From NCBI RefSeq assembly GCF_019316905.1, contig NZ_CP079216.1:2108001-2172000 (forward strand): DNA of 64,000 bases, read 5' to 3'. Below are positions 21,611-30,388 of the stretch, piece by piece. The first letter of the stretch is position 1, and every line of letters begins with the position of its first letter. A program made the translations under genes and the position numbers. Under the pieces are notes generated by a model. It saw nothing but the letters and a program-made list of their open reading frames with translations, was not told the origin of the DNA and ran no database searches. This stretch comes from Tessaracoccus palaemonis. GTDB taxonomy: Bacteria; Actinomycetota; Actinomycetes; Propionibacteriales; Propionibacteriaceae.

Positions 21611-21688
21611 GAACCGAGTTAGGACCCTTCGCTGCGCTCAGGGCGTTTCGACAGGCTCAACGACCCGAGAAGGCACCACAATGCGAAG

Positions 21689-21718
21689 CCCTCCCCTCAC
21701 CCGAGGGTGAGAGGAGGG
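21689..21718 (-). terminator. Hairpin terminator of the lacZ operon
   Basis: CCCTCCCCTCACCC faces GGGTGAGAGGAGGG with one mismatch and a minimal loop, 18 bases beyond the lacZ stop. There is no clear U-tract, as is common in high-GC actinobacteria. Confidence 0.7.
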
Positions 21719-21735
21719 CGGGCTCGTCGGTCGGG

Positions 21736-24700
21736 TCAGCGGATGCCGCGGAACGAGAAGGTGAACACGCGCTCGCGGTCGGCGTCGATGCGGAACTCGG
21801 GGTGCTCGCGGGCTCCCCACGAGTCGTCACCGGCGACGCCGCGGCGCACCGCGACGGGACGGATCCACGTGCGGCTGATCGGCGGCAGCTCCGTGTGGTG
21901 GGCAGCGTTCTCGATCTCGAACGGGCTCCACGGCAGCGCGGAGAACTCCATGCCGCCCTGGCACTCGAACCTCAGGCCGGCGCCACGGGCGTCGGTCACC
22001 TCCGCCCACCGGACACCGGTGTGGCCACCGGCCTCCTGCGGCCGCAGGTAGCGCGTGAGCTGATTCTTCACCTCGGCCTCCCATACGCCCAGCCGGACGC
22101 CGCCGCGGCGGTCGATCGAGGACTCCTCCGGACCGTCGCCGTACCAACGGAGCTGTCCGAGGTCGGCGTCGACGCAGAAGAGCATCCCGAACTCGGGCAG
22201 CTCCGGCAGCCCCGCCCCGGGGCGCAGGGTCACGGTCGTGGTGACCGTGCCGTCGCCGAAGACGCGGTAGGACACGTCGCAGGAGCTGACGGGCCTGGTG
22301 GGCAGCGAGTAGGCGTAGACCACCTCGATGCTGTCGTCGCGCTCGATGACGCCTGCCATCGCGCTCTCGCCGCGCGGGCGGGCGTAGCGGCTGGCGAGCA
22401 GCCAGTCGCCGTCGGTGAAGGGCGCCTTCCAGCCGAGCTCGTTGGACGTGGGCGCATGCCAGAAGTTCGGCATGGGGACCTCGCGGAGCAGCTCGTGACC
22501 GCCGTCGGGCGTCGAACCGTACCGGTAGGACTGGATGCCGCCGTGCAGCTTCGAGAACAGGACCTCGAAGTGTCGGCCCCGGACGCCGACGTTGTGGATG
22601 CCACGGACGATCTCCGGCCGCGCGGGCGCGGCCGGGGCGACGGCGCCCGGCACCTCGATCACCGTCTGCTCGAAGGCGACCTCGTGGCCGGCCGGCGCGT
22701 AGCGCGTGGCCGAACGCAGCCGGAACGACACCTCGAGGGTGTACTCCCCCGGCACCTGCGGGATCGCGATCGGCAGCGGGTAACCCGCGGACCCGCCGGG
22801 CGCGACATCGGTGTCGATGACGCCCGTCTCCATCACGCGGCCCTGCTCCGCCAGCGTCACGACGCACTCGTAGCGCGACGTGGACGTGAACAGCTCCCGG
22901 TTCGTGACCGTGACCTCGTCGGCCCCGACGCTGGCCAGCACCGGCTGGTACAGGTAGGCGAGCTCACGCAGGAACGGCTTGGGCGTGTGGTCGGCGAACA
23001 GCAGGCCGTTGCCGCTGAAGTCGCTGTCGTGCGGAGCCTCGCCGCAATCGCCGCCGTAACCGAAGTACGGGTTCCCGTGCCGGTCGGTCAGGGCGATCGC
23101 CTGGTCGGCGAAGTCCCACACGAAGAAGCCCTGGAACAGCGGCTCGCGGTAGGCGAGGTCGAGGTAGCGGTCGACGGCCCCGAACGAGTTGCCCATCGCG
23201 TGGGCGTACTCGCACAGGATGTACGGCTTGTCGCGGTGGACGCTCAGGTGCTCCTCGACCGCCGCGGCCGACGTGTACATCGTGCTCGTGATGTCGGTGG
23301 TCTCCGGGTAGCGCGGATCCCAGGCGACGCCCTCGTAGTGCACCGGGCGGGTGTCGATCTCACGGAAGTGGTCGCCGACCTGCAGCAGGTCCGTGCCGCC
23401 GAAGGACTCGTTGCCGAGCGACCAGATCACGATGCTCGGGTGGTTGCGGTCGCGCCGGTACATCGAGTCGGCCCTGTCGAGCAGCGCCGGCAGCCACAGG
23501 GGGTCGTCGCCGGGCACGGACTCGGACACGGGCGTGTCGAAGTACCGGATCCGGTCCCACAGGCCGTGCGTCTCGAGGTTCATCTCGTCGATGACGTAGA
23601 GGCCGTACTCGTCGCACAGGTCGTACAGGAACGTGTTGTTCGGGTAGTGGCTGGTGCGGACCGCGTTGATGTTGTTGGCCTTCATCAGCTGCAGGTCGGC
23701 CTCGGTGCGCTCCCTGGTCATCACGCGGCCGTTGAGGCCGAACTCGTGCCGGTTGACGCCCTTCAGGACGACGCGCTGCCCGTTGATCTTCAGCAGTCCG
23801 TCCTCGATGCCGAAGCGGCGGATGCCGACGCGCTCGGGAATCACCTCCGTCAGGGCCCCGCCCGCGTCGCGCACCTCGAGCGTGAGTCCGTAGAGGTGCG
23901 GGTCCTCCGCGCTCCACAGGCGCGGGTCGGTCACGGTGATGGAGAAGGCGCCGTCGCCGTCGGCCGTCAGCTGCCCGACGCCCTCGAGGCTCGCGGTCAC
24001 GGCCCCGTCGCCCACGAGTTCGGTGACGACGCGGACGGTCGCGGTGGCGAGATCGTCGGACAGGTCGACGCGGATGTCGACGTCCTCGACGTGCGCGCGG
24101 GGTCGACGGTAGAGGACGACGTCGCGGAACAGGCCGGAGAACCGGTAGAAGTCCTGGTCCTCGAGCCACGAGGCGGCGCTCCACTTGAAGACCTGCGCGG
24201 CCAGGCGGTTCTCACCGTCGACCAGCGCGTCGGTCAGGTCGAACTCGCTGGGCGTGAACGTGTCGCAGGCGAACCCGATCCAGGTGCCGTTGAGCCACAC
24301 CGCGATGGCGCTCTCCGCGCCCTTGAACGAGACGCTCAGCCGCTCACCGGCGGCCAGCGGCGTCTCGGGCGTGAAGAACGTCACGTAGCTGCCGACGGGG
24401 TTGAACAGCTGCGGAGCGTCGCCGATCGCGACGTCCTCGCGGCCGTCCCACGGGTACTGCGTGTTGGCGTACTGCGGGCGGTCGTAGCCCTGCAGCTGGA
24501 TGTGTCCGGGGACGACGATGTCGTCCCAGCCCGTCACGTCGACGTCCGGCGACTCGAAGCCGGGGATCGTCAGGTGCGGGTTGCGGGCGTAGTGGAACTT
24601 CCACAGCCCGTTCAGGTTCTGCTCGAACGACGAGCGACCCGACGCCGCCTCCTGCGCATCGCTGAACCAGCGGTGCGAGGAGTGGGCGTCGAGCCGGTTC

Positions 24701-24747
24701 TCACGGAACAGGCCTGGGTCGGAGATCCTGGTCAGGTCGAAGGTCAC
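21736..24747 (-). CDS. lacZ: Beta-galactosidase, GH2 family
   Basis: The 1003-residue enzyme has the full LacZ layout: N-terminal sugar-binding domain (GLWKFHYARNP, PGHIQLQGYDRPQY), immunoglobulin-like domains, the TIM barrel with acid/base E447 in WSLGNESFGG and nucleophile E513 in ILCEYAHAMGNS, and a C-terminal small-chain domain. It hydrolyses terminal beta-galactosides such as lactose in the cytoplasm; no export signal is visible. The GTG start overlaps the stop of the upstream permease by four bases (GTGA). It is the last gene of the sugar-import operon. Confidence 0.95.
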   Translation of the reverse strand: MTFDLTRISDPGLFRENRLDAHSSHRWFSDAQEAASGRSSFEQNLNGLWKFHYARNPHLTIPGFESPDVDVTGWDDIVVPGHIQLQGYDRPQYANTQYPWDGREDVAIGDAPQLFNPVGSYVTFFTPETPLAAGERLSVSFKGAESAIAVWLNGTWIGFACDTFTPSEFDLTDALVDGENRLAAQVFKWSAASWLEDQDFYRFSGLFRDVVLYRRPRAHVEDVDIRVDLSDDLATATVRVVTELVGDGAVTASLEGVGQLTADGDGAFSITVTDPRLWSAEDPHLYGLTLEVRDAGGALTEVIPERVGIRRFGIEDGLLKINGQRVVLKGVNRHEFGLNGRVMTRERTEADLQLMKANNINAVRTSHYPNNTFLYDLCDEYGLYVIDEMNLETHGLWDRIRYFDTPVSESVPGDDPLWLPALLDRADSMYRRDRNHPSIVIWSLGNESFGGTDLLQVGDHFREIDTRPVHYEGVAWDPRYPETTDITSTMYTSAAAVEEHLSVHRDKPYILCEYAHAMGNSFGAVDRYLDLAYREPLFQGFFVWDFADQAIALTDRHGNPYFGYGGDCGEAPHDSDFSGNGLLFADHTPKPFLRELAYLYQPVLASVGADEVTVTNRELFTSTSRYECVVTLAEQGRVMETGVIDTDVAPGGSAGYPLPIAIPQVPGEYTLEVSFRLRSATRYAPAGHEVAFEQTVIEVPGAVAPAAPARPEIVRGIHNVGVRGRHFEVLFSKLHGGIQSYRYGSTPDGGHELLREVPMPNFWHAPTSNELGWKAPFTDGDWLLASRYARPRGESAMAGVIERDDSIEVVYAYSLPTRPVSSCDVSYRVFGDGTVTTTVTLRPGAGLPELPEFGMLFCVDADLGQLRWYGDGPEESSIDRRGGVRLGVWEAEVKNQLTRYLRPQEAGGHTGVRWAEVTDARGAGLRFECQGGMEFSALPWSPFEIENAAHHTELPPISRTWIRPVAVRRGVAGDDSWGAREHPEFRIDADRERVFTFSFRGIR

Positions 24748-25565
24748 TTGATGGCTCCTGTGATGCCTTGGGCGAAGCTGCGCTGCAGCGCGAGGAAGAC
24801 GACCATCGCGGGAAGCGAGGCCAGCAGCACGGCGAGCATCAGCACGCCGTAGTTGGTCACGTAGCCGGCGCTGAGGTTGGAGATCAGCATCGGCATCGTC
24901 TGGACCTTGTTGTCCAGCAGGATGACGCGCGGCCAGAGGAAGTTGTTCCACGCCGTCATGAACGTGATCACGGCCGCCGCGGCGAACGTGGACTTCATGG
25001 TCGGGATGTAGATGCGGAAGAAGATCTCCAGCTCGCGCAGCCCGTCGAGGCGGGCGGCCTCGATGATCTCGTGCGGGAAGCTCCTGGACGACTGCCGAAA
25101 CAGCAGGATCAGGAACGGCGTCGAGATGGCGGGCAGGATGACGGCGAACGCGCTGTTGACCATCCCGAAGTTCGCGAACATGCGGAACAGCGGGATCATC
25201 GTCGCGGCGAACGGGATCATCATGGCCAGCAGCAGGACAGCCATCAGCAGGTCCTTGCCCTTGGAGTGGTAGATCTCGAAGCCGTAGCCGGCGATCGAGC
25301 AGACCAGCAGCGCCAGCACCGTCGTGGCGACGGCGTACAGCGCCGAGTACCACATGGCCGACGCGACGTCCGCGGCTGCGACGAGATCCTGGAAGTTCTG
25401 GATCAGGTTCGCCCCCGGCAGCAGCCGGGAGGCCAGCACGTCGGTGCTGGTGTTGGTCGCGCCCACCACCATGAAGTACAGCGGGAACAGGGAGAAGATC
25501 GAGAAGATCGTCAGGAACGCATAGCCAGGGACCTTGCGCCAGGTTGTCCTAGTCACGCTTGTCAC
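24744..25565 (-). CDS. Sugar ABC transporter permease, MalG type
   Basis: A 273-residue membrane protein with six predicted helices. The cytoplasmic coupling loop reads EIIEAARLDGLRELEIFFRIYIPTMKS, the EAA motif of MalG-like subunits. It pairs with the preceding MalF-type permease and the lipoprotein to import an oligosaccharide or galactoside. GTG 25565 overlaps the upstream gene by 17 bases; a GTG at 25556 is an alternative. No ATPase gene is present, so a shared MsiK-like ATPase elsewhere probably energises the system. Confidence 0.9.
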   Translation of the reverse strand: MTSVTRTTWRKVPGYAFLTIFSIFSLFPLYFMVVGATNTSTDVLASRLLPGANLIQNFQDLVAAADVASAMWYSALYAVATTVLALLVCSIAGYGFEIYHSKGKDLLMAVLLLAMMIPFAATMIPLFRMFANFGMVNSAFAVILPAISTPFLILLFRQSSRSFPHEIIEAARLDGLRELEIFFRIYIPTMKSTFAAAAVITFMTAWNNFLWPRVILLDNKVQTMPMLISNLSAGYVTNYGVLMLAVLLASLPAMVVFLALQRSFAQGITGAIK

Positions 25566-26481
25566 CCACCTTCATCTGGATGAGGGCCAGCACGGCCACG
25601 AGGATCAGGATCACGTAGGACAGCGCGGAGCCGTACCCGACGTTGGGGTTGCGCTGGAACGAGATCTCGTACAGGTAGTGCGACATCGTCATCGACTGGT
25701 ACGCGGGCCCGCCACGGGTCAGGTTGAACGACTCATCGAACAGCTGCAGCGTGCCGTTGGTCGACATGATCGCCGTCAGCAGGATCATCGGCTTGAGCTG
25801 CGGCACCGTGACGAACCAGAAGGTCTGCCACGAGTTGGCGCCGTCGACCTTGGCCGCCTCGACGCTGGAGGCGTCGATGTTCTGCAGCGCGGCGAGGTAG
25901 AACACCATGTTGTAGCCGGTCCAGCGCCAGATGAGGCCGAGGATGATGACGAAGCGCGCGGTGCCCGCCTGGCCGAGCCAGTTGATCGGCGAGTCGATGA
26001 GGTGCAGCCACATCAGGGCGTCGTTGACGAAGCCGTCCGTGGCGAACATGGTGCGGAACACCAGCGAGTACGACACGAGCGAGACGGCACAGGGCAGGAA
26101 GATGGCGGTGCGCCAGAAGGCCTTCCACCGGAGGTTGGGGTTGTTGAGCAGGTTCGCGAGCACCAGTGCCAGGATCAGCATGATCGGCACCTGGATGATC
26201 AGGTAGATGAACGTGTTCGACAGGGTGAGCTTGAAGATCTCGTCCTGGAACAGGCGCTGGTAGTTGTACCAGAGCGGCTCTGCCCAGTCGAGGTTGCTGC
26301 CCCGGCCCGTCTGGAGGGACAGGATGAACGCCTGGATCATGGGCCAGAAGCTCATGATGGCGATCAGCGCGGCGGCGGGGATCAGGAAGACCCAGCCGGT
26401 GAGGTTTCGACGTTGCGAGGGGCTCATCGAGCCGCGCGGCCGCTTCGTTGCGGTGGGTTCGTCGACGACGGTTGCGGACAT
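25549..26481 (-). CDS. Sugar ABC transporter permease, MalF type
   Basis: A 310-residue protein with six predicted transmembrane helices and the coupling motif SSVEAAKVDGANSWQTFWFVTVPQL. It starts at ATG 26481 (MSATVVDEPTATKR), preceded by AAAGGAGA 8-9 bases upstream; the longer reading frame upstream has no ribosome site. It is separated from the binding-protein gene by a large hairpin (26519-26563), which may lower its expression relative to the binding protein. Confidence 0.9.
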   Translation of the reverse strand: MSATVVDEPTATKRPRGSMSPSQRRNLTGWVFLIPAAALIAIMSFWPMIQAFILSLQTGRGSNLDWAEPLWYNYQRLFQDEIFKLTLSNTFIYLIIQVPIMLILALVLANLLNNPNLRWKAFWRTAIFLPCAVSLVSYSLVFRTMFATDGFVNDALMWLHLIDSPINWLGQAGTARFVIILGLIWRWTGYNMVFYLAALQNIDASSVEAAKVDGANSWQTFWFVTVPQLKPMILLTAIMSTNGTLQLFDESFNLTRGGPAYQSMTMSHYLYEISFQRNPNVGYGSALSYVILILVAVLALIQMKVGDKRD

Positions 26482-26518
26482 GGAATCGGTCTCCTTTCGC
26501 GTGCGGATCATGGGACTC

Positions 26519-26563
26519 AGGGGTGCCGGGGGTGCGGCCGCGGCCACACCCCCCGGCACCCCT
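26519..26563 (-). promoter_or_regulatory. Long stem-loop between the binding-protein and permease genes
   Basis: AGGGGTGCCGGGGGTGCGGC faces GGCCACACCCCCCGGCACCC with one bulge, a stem of about 20 bp. Its position, 16 bases after the binding-protein stop, is that of the 3' stabilising or attenuating hairpins known from malE-malF type operons. Confidence 0.75.
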
Positions 26564-26579
26564 GCAGATCTGTCTCAGA

Positions 26580-27884
26580 TCACTGCATCGCGAACTCGAC
26601 CGTCGACTGCGCCTCGGCGAGGGCGGTGTCGACGTCGGTGCCGCCGATGATCTTGGTGAGAGCGGCGCTCACCGCGTCACGGGCCTCGTAGTAGTAGACG
26701 CCCGTGTTGTTGCTCGGCACCTTGGTGCCGAACTCGACGACGTCCTTGTAGATGGCCTGGCCGCCCCAGAACTCCTGCGGCTCGGCGTAGACGTCCGAGT
26801 CACCGGCCAGGATCCAGTTGGCGACCGCGCCGGCCTCCGGGAGGATCGTGTCGTAGAGCTCGGTCGAGCCGGCGAAGGTCGACTTCAGGAAGTCCGACGC
26901 CAGGTCGAAGTCGCCGGTGGAGCTGATGGCCCACGACGAGCCGCCGTTGGCGGAGTAGTTGGTCGCGCCGGAGACCCCGTCGAGGGCGGGCACATTGGTC
27001 AGCCCCCACTTGCCGGACTGGTCCTCCGCGGTCTGGATGGAGCCGACGATCCAGATGCCGTTGACGGTGGAGGCCACCGTCGAGTTGGTCAGCGTGCCGA
27101 TGTACTCGTCCCACGAGTTGACCTCGACCATGACGCCCGCGTCGACGAGCTCCTTGTACTGCTCGACGGCAGCCTTCAGGGTCGCGTTGTCCGTGATGGT
27201 GGGGTTGCCCTCGGCGTCGAACAGGCTGGCGCCGGCGCTCTGGAGCATCATCATGATGGTGTCGGACGAGCCGGCCTGGCCGGACAGCATCGGCTTGCCC
27301 GTCTTCTCCAGGACGTCCTTGCCCTTGGTCAGGAAGTCGGACCAGGTGATGTCGGTGAAGTCGTCGACGGTGTAGCCCGCCTCCTCCAGCACGTCGGTGC
27401 GCAGCGCGGTGACCGCGGTGCCGGCGTCGAACGGCAGGCCGTACTGGGAGCCGTCGACGTTGGAGTACGCCTTCACGCCGTCGGGGAACTCGCTGAAGTC
27501 GATGCCGGAGTCGTCCAGCGACGCGACGAGGTCGGGGTAGTTCTGCACGTTCTTCTGGAACGCGTTGTTCTGCATCAGGAAGATGTCGGGCAGCTCGTCC
27601 CACGACTGCGCCTGCGCGATCGTGGTCAGCTTGGTCTGCAGGTCATCCCACGGCACCTCGACGATGTCGAGCTTGAAGTCCGCGTGATCCTGCTGGTAGA
27701 CCTTCTCGGCCTCCTGCATGGCGAAGATGTTGAAGGCAGGGTCCCAGGTCCACACGGTCAGCGTGTTGTCGCCGCCGCCCTCCGAGCTTGCGCCATCGGA
27801 GGAGTTGCCGCCACCGCAGGCGGTCAGGGAGAGGGCCAAGATGCCAGCGCTGACCAGCGCTGTCAGCTTCCTGGTGTTCTTCAT
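26580..27884 (-). CDS. Sugar-binding lipoprotein of the ABC importer
   Basis: The 434-residue protein has a lipoprotein signal (MKNTRKLTALVSAGILALSL, then TAC with the lipid-anchor Cys at about residue 23) followed by a Gly/Ser linker. The rest is a family 1 solute-binding protein (LTVWTWDPAFNIFAMQEAEKVY, YGLPFDAGTAVTALRTDVLEEAGY). It is first in the operon and should capture the galactoside at the cell surface. AAAGGACC precedes the ATG. The specific ligand is inferred only from the linked lacZ. Confidence 0.92.
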   Translation of the reverse strand: MKNTRKLTALVSAGILALSLTACGGGNSSDGASSEGGGDNTLTVWTWDPAFNIFAMQEAEKVYQQDHADFKLDIVEVPWDDLQTKLTTIAQAQSWDELPDIFLMQNNAFQKNVQNYPDLVASLDDSGIDFSEFPDGVKAYSNVDGSQYGLPFDAGTAVTALRTDVLEEAGYTVDDFTDITWSDFLTKGKDVLEKTGKPMLSGQAGSSDTIMMMLQSAGASLFDAEGNPTITDNATLKAAVEQYKELVDAGVMVEVNSWDEYIGTLTNSTVASTVNGIWIVGSIQTAEDQSGKWGLTNVPALDGVSGATNYSANGGSSWAISSTGDFDLASDFLKSTFAGSTELYDTILPEAGAVANWILAGDSDVYAEPQEFWGGQAIYKDVVEFGTKVPSNNTGVYYYEARDAVSAALTKIIGGTDVDTALAEAQSTVEFAMQ

Positions 27885-28045
27885 GTTTGGACGGTCCTTT
27901 CGTTGGTCCTTAGCGGGAGCGTTCGCACCCCGTAAACACACTTCACGGCACGAGAACCCGGCCCCGGTCGGCCGCTTCCACTTCAGGTCCGGCAGCCTCG
28001 CCAGCCCCTGCGCCGCAGCCCTCAACCGCGAGGAGCACGACTTGT

Positions 28046-28064
28046 TTACGTTCCCACAACGTAA
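28046..28064. promoter_or_regulatory. Probable LacI-family operator of the lactose operon
   Basis: TTACGTTCCCACAACGTAA is a perfect inverted repeat with 7-bp arms and a 5-base centre, located in the 322-bp divergent region between the binding-protein gene and the LacI-type gene. Length and symmetry fit a LacI-family operator. A second small palindrome, TTGAGTCTCAA, lies at 28104-28114, followed by ATTGATAACGAT. Confidence 0.7.
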
Positions 28065-28193
28065 CACCGGATTCGGGCATGCGCCAGTGCCATGGGGGTT
28101 CCATTGAGTCTCAAATTGATAACGATGCGCACAGGCAGGGTCAACCTGGACGAGAATGGTCACGTTCACATGGGATTGTCACCGCGGAGTTGC

Positions 28194-28199
28194 TAGCAT
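28194..28199 (+). promoter_or_regulatory. -10 hexamer TAGCAT of the leaderless LacI-type gene
   Basis: TAGCAT ends 7 bases before the ATG at 28207 and there is no ribosome site. GTTGTAG-like or TTGTCA sequence further upstream (28177-28182, TTGTCA) would be a -35 box with an 11-bp spacer, too short, so the -35 is uncertain. Confidence 0.5.
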
Positions 28200-28206
28200 C
28201 ACCGTC

Positions 28207-29238
28207 ATGGATCACGCGCAGCGCGGCGCCCAGCGTCCCAAGTCCCCCTCGATCGGCGATGTCGCACGCCTCGCCGGCGTCTCGGCCCAGACAGTCTCCC
28301 GCGTGTCCACCGGGGCTCAGAACGTCCGGCCGGCCACGAGGATGCGCGTCCAGGAGGCGATGAGCAAGCTGGGCTACGTCCCGAACAGGGCCGCGCGGGC
28401 GCTCCGCAGTGGTGCCTTCGGCGCGCTGGGGATCATCACGCAGCGCCTGGAGCGCACGGGCGACGCCCTCACGACTGCCGCGGTGGTCTCCTCCGCGCAG
28501 GAACGCGGGTACGCCACCACGCTGCTGGAGGTGCGCAATCCCGATTCAGGGGAACTGCGCGACGCCAGCGACCGGCTCTCGCACCTGGCCGTCGACGGCC
28601 TCATCATCATCAGGGCGGGTCACGCCACCCACCGTTCGCTGACCCTGCCGCCGGCACTGCCCGTCGCCGTGTCCGACTCCCGCCTGGTGGGCCACTACTC
28701 CTCCGTCGTGGCGAACCAGATCGGCGGCACGCAGGAGGCGGTCAGGCACCTCCTGGGGCTGGGACACAGGACCGTGCACCATATTGCCGGCGCTGCGGAC
28801 TCCCAGCCGGCCGTCGTCCGTAGCGCCACCTGGCGCCGTTGCCTGAACGAGCATGGGATCGTGCCCCCGGAGCCCCTGCAGGGCGACTGGACCGCCAGGT
28901 CCGGCTACCAGGCCGGTCAGCGGTTGGCGGCCGACCCGGACGTGACGGCCGTGTACTGCGCGAACGACGAGATGGCATTCGGCCTGATGCGTGCCCTGCA
29001 CGAGGCGGGGCGGCGGGTTCCCGACGATGTCTCGGTCATCGGGTTCGACGGGATCGCGCTCAGCGAGTTCTCCTCCCCCCCACTGACCACCATCCGGCAG
29101 GACTTCACCCGCATCGGCACCGAGCTCGTGCGCCTGGTCGCCGAGCAGCTCGACGGGGCGGCCACCGGGACCCCGGCGAGGGTCGTGGTACCCACGGAGC
29201 TCCTCGTCAGGGGCACGACGGCTCCGCCCGCCCGCTGA
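28207..29238 (+). CDS. LacI-family transcriptional regulator of the galactoside operon
   Basis: A 343-residue protein with N-terminal helix-turn-helix PSIGDVARLAGVSAQTVSRV and hinge helix VPNRAARALRSG, then a periplasmic-binding-like effector domain (GLIIIRAGHATH, VTAVYCANDEMAFGLMRAL, VSVIGFDGIALSEF). Divergent position and a palindrome in the shared region make it the likely repressor of the lacZ operon, released by a galactoside. I chose the ATG at 28207 because the frame upstream lacks homology and the -10 sits right in front. Confidence 0.92.
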   Translation: MDHAQRGAQRPKSPSIGDVARLAGVSAQTVSRVSTGAQNVRPATRMRVQEAMSKLGYVPNRAARALRSGAFGALGIITQRLERTGDALTTAAVVSSAQERGYATTLLEVRNPDSGELRDASDRLSHLAVDGLIIIRAGHATHRSLTLPPALPVAVSDSRLVGHYSSVVANQIGGTQEAVRHLLGLGHRTVHHIAGAADSQPAVVRSATWRRCLNEHGIVPPEPLQGDWTARSGYQAGQRLAADPDVTAVYCANDEMAFGLMRALHEAGRRVPDDVSVIGFDGIALSEFSSPPLTTIRQDFTRIGTELVRLVAEQLDGAATGTPARVVVPTELLVRGTTAPPAR

Positions 29239-29284
29239 TCAGTCCCGCCTGCGCACCCCGGGCCCGGCCTGCCACAATGACGAG

Positions 29285-30388
29285 GTGGACGCGTCGACGA
29301 TCTTCATCCTGGTGGTGGTCGCCGCCCTCGTCGGCGTCCTGGTGTACCTGATCCGACGGAACCGCTACGTCGCGTCCCTGCGGGCCAGGGGCTGGAACTT
29401 CGTCGCCTCGCCCGGCCTGGACGTCACGCTCGGCCTGAACGTCGCCCCCTTCGGGTTGGGTTTCGACCGGCGCGCCAGCGACCTCGTCTGGGGCGCCGCG
29501 AGCGACGGGACCGGCTTCCGGGCGTTGCGGTATCGCAGCTCCGCGGCGCGGCCCGACGGCCTCGTCGTCGTGCTGGCACTTCCCAGGTCGCTGCGTCCGG
29601 ACGCCGCCACGGGGATCACGGTCACCCTTCTCGAGGAGGAGTCGCTGCACGTCGACCACGACCAGCTGGTGCTGGTGGGCGCGCCCACGGACGCCGCGGG
29701 GCTCGACGCCGCCGTGGTCCGGCTGGCCGAGGCACGGGGCCGGCTCCTGGCCTCTCCCGCGGCCTCTCTCGACGGCCCTGTTCCGCCGCAGTGGCTGAGC
29801 TTCCAGGGCCACGCCGACTGGGTGTACAAGCCCCGGGACGACACGTACCTGCCACTTGTCTCCTGCACGACCGACGGGTTCTCCCACGAGGCGCGCGACA
29901 TCATCCTGCGCGCGGACGGCCCGCTGCCCTTCGTCCGGCTCACGCACCGCTGGCAGACGAGCCACACGTGGGTCGACTCGGAGGGCAGGTCGCACACCAG
30001 GACCGACAACCACTCCGAGGTCGTCGGCGAGTTCATCCCCCAGTTCCCTTTCGCGGACCTGTCGGTCAACTGGGGCCTCTTCGGCCGCAGCCAGGAGTTC
30101 GAGTGGGCCGAGTTCAACCGGCGCGCGCGCATCAACGCTCCCAACGAGCGCTTCGCCTCCGACGTGATCCACCAGCGGATGATGGAGTACCTGCTGAGCT
30201 GGAACGCGCCGGCGTTCTCGATCGCGGCGGGCAGGATCCGCTTCGGCGGCCCCTGGGCACCCGAGGACATCGCCGCCATGGACCGGTTCCTCACGGGATT
30301 CTTCGCCCGCGTTCCGGATCACGTCTACAGGGACCTGGGCGCGGCCCAGCGTCCCTTCCCGAAGGCGACCGACGCCGTCAGCCCCTGA
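29285..30388 (+). CDS. Single-pass membrane protein of unknown function
   Basis: The 367-residue product has one N-terminal helix (STIFILVVVAALVGVLVYLI) and a cytoplasmic remainder. The C-terminal part contains an aromatic-rich motif (VNWGLFGRSQEFEWAEFNRR, then RFASDVIHQRMMEYLLSW) that I have seen in other uncharacterised actinobacterial membrane proteins, but I cannot name a family. The GTG start follows CACAAT (29273-29278) by 6 bases, so it is probably leaderless. It is tail-to-tail with the threonine aldolase gene, overlapping by 11 bases. Confidence 0.7.
   Translation: MDASTIFILVVVAALVGVLVYLIRRNRYVASLRARGWNFVASPGLDVTLGLNVAPFGLGFDRRASDLVWGAASDGTGFRALRYRSSAARPDGLVVVLALPRSLRPDAATGITVTLLEEESLHVDHDQLVLVGAPTDAAGLDAAVVRLAEARGRLLASPAASLDGPVPPQWLSFQGHADWVYKPRDDTYLPLVSCTTDGFSHEARDIILRADGPLPFVRLTHRWQTSHTWVDSEGRSHTRTDNHSEVVGEFIPQFPFADLSVNWGLFGRSQEFEWAEFNRRARINAPNERFASDVIHQRMMEYLLSWNAPAFSIAAGRIRFGGPWAPEDIAAMDRFLTGFFARVPDHVYRDLGAAQRPFPKATDAVSP

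Noticed and set aside
21076-21735. Small genes in the repeat region after the HNH gene
   Set aside because: All open frames here are translations of the repeat units on either strand, such as periodic CRGAWFGSPSLSR, and lack ribosome sites.
21601-24852. 1083-codon plus-strand frame opposite lacZ
   Set aside because: Antisense shadow of lacZ with no recognisable motif, and it begins within repeats.
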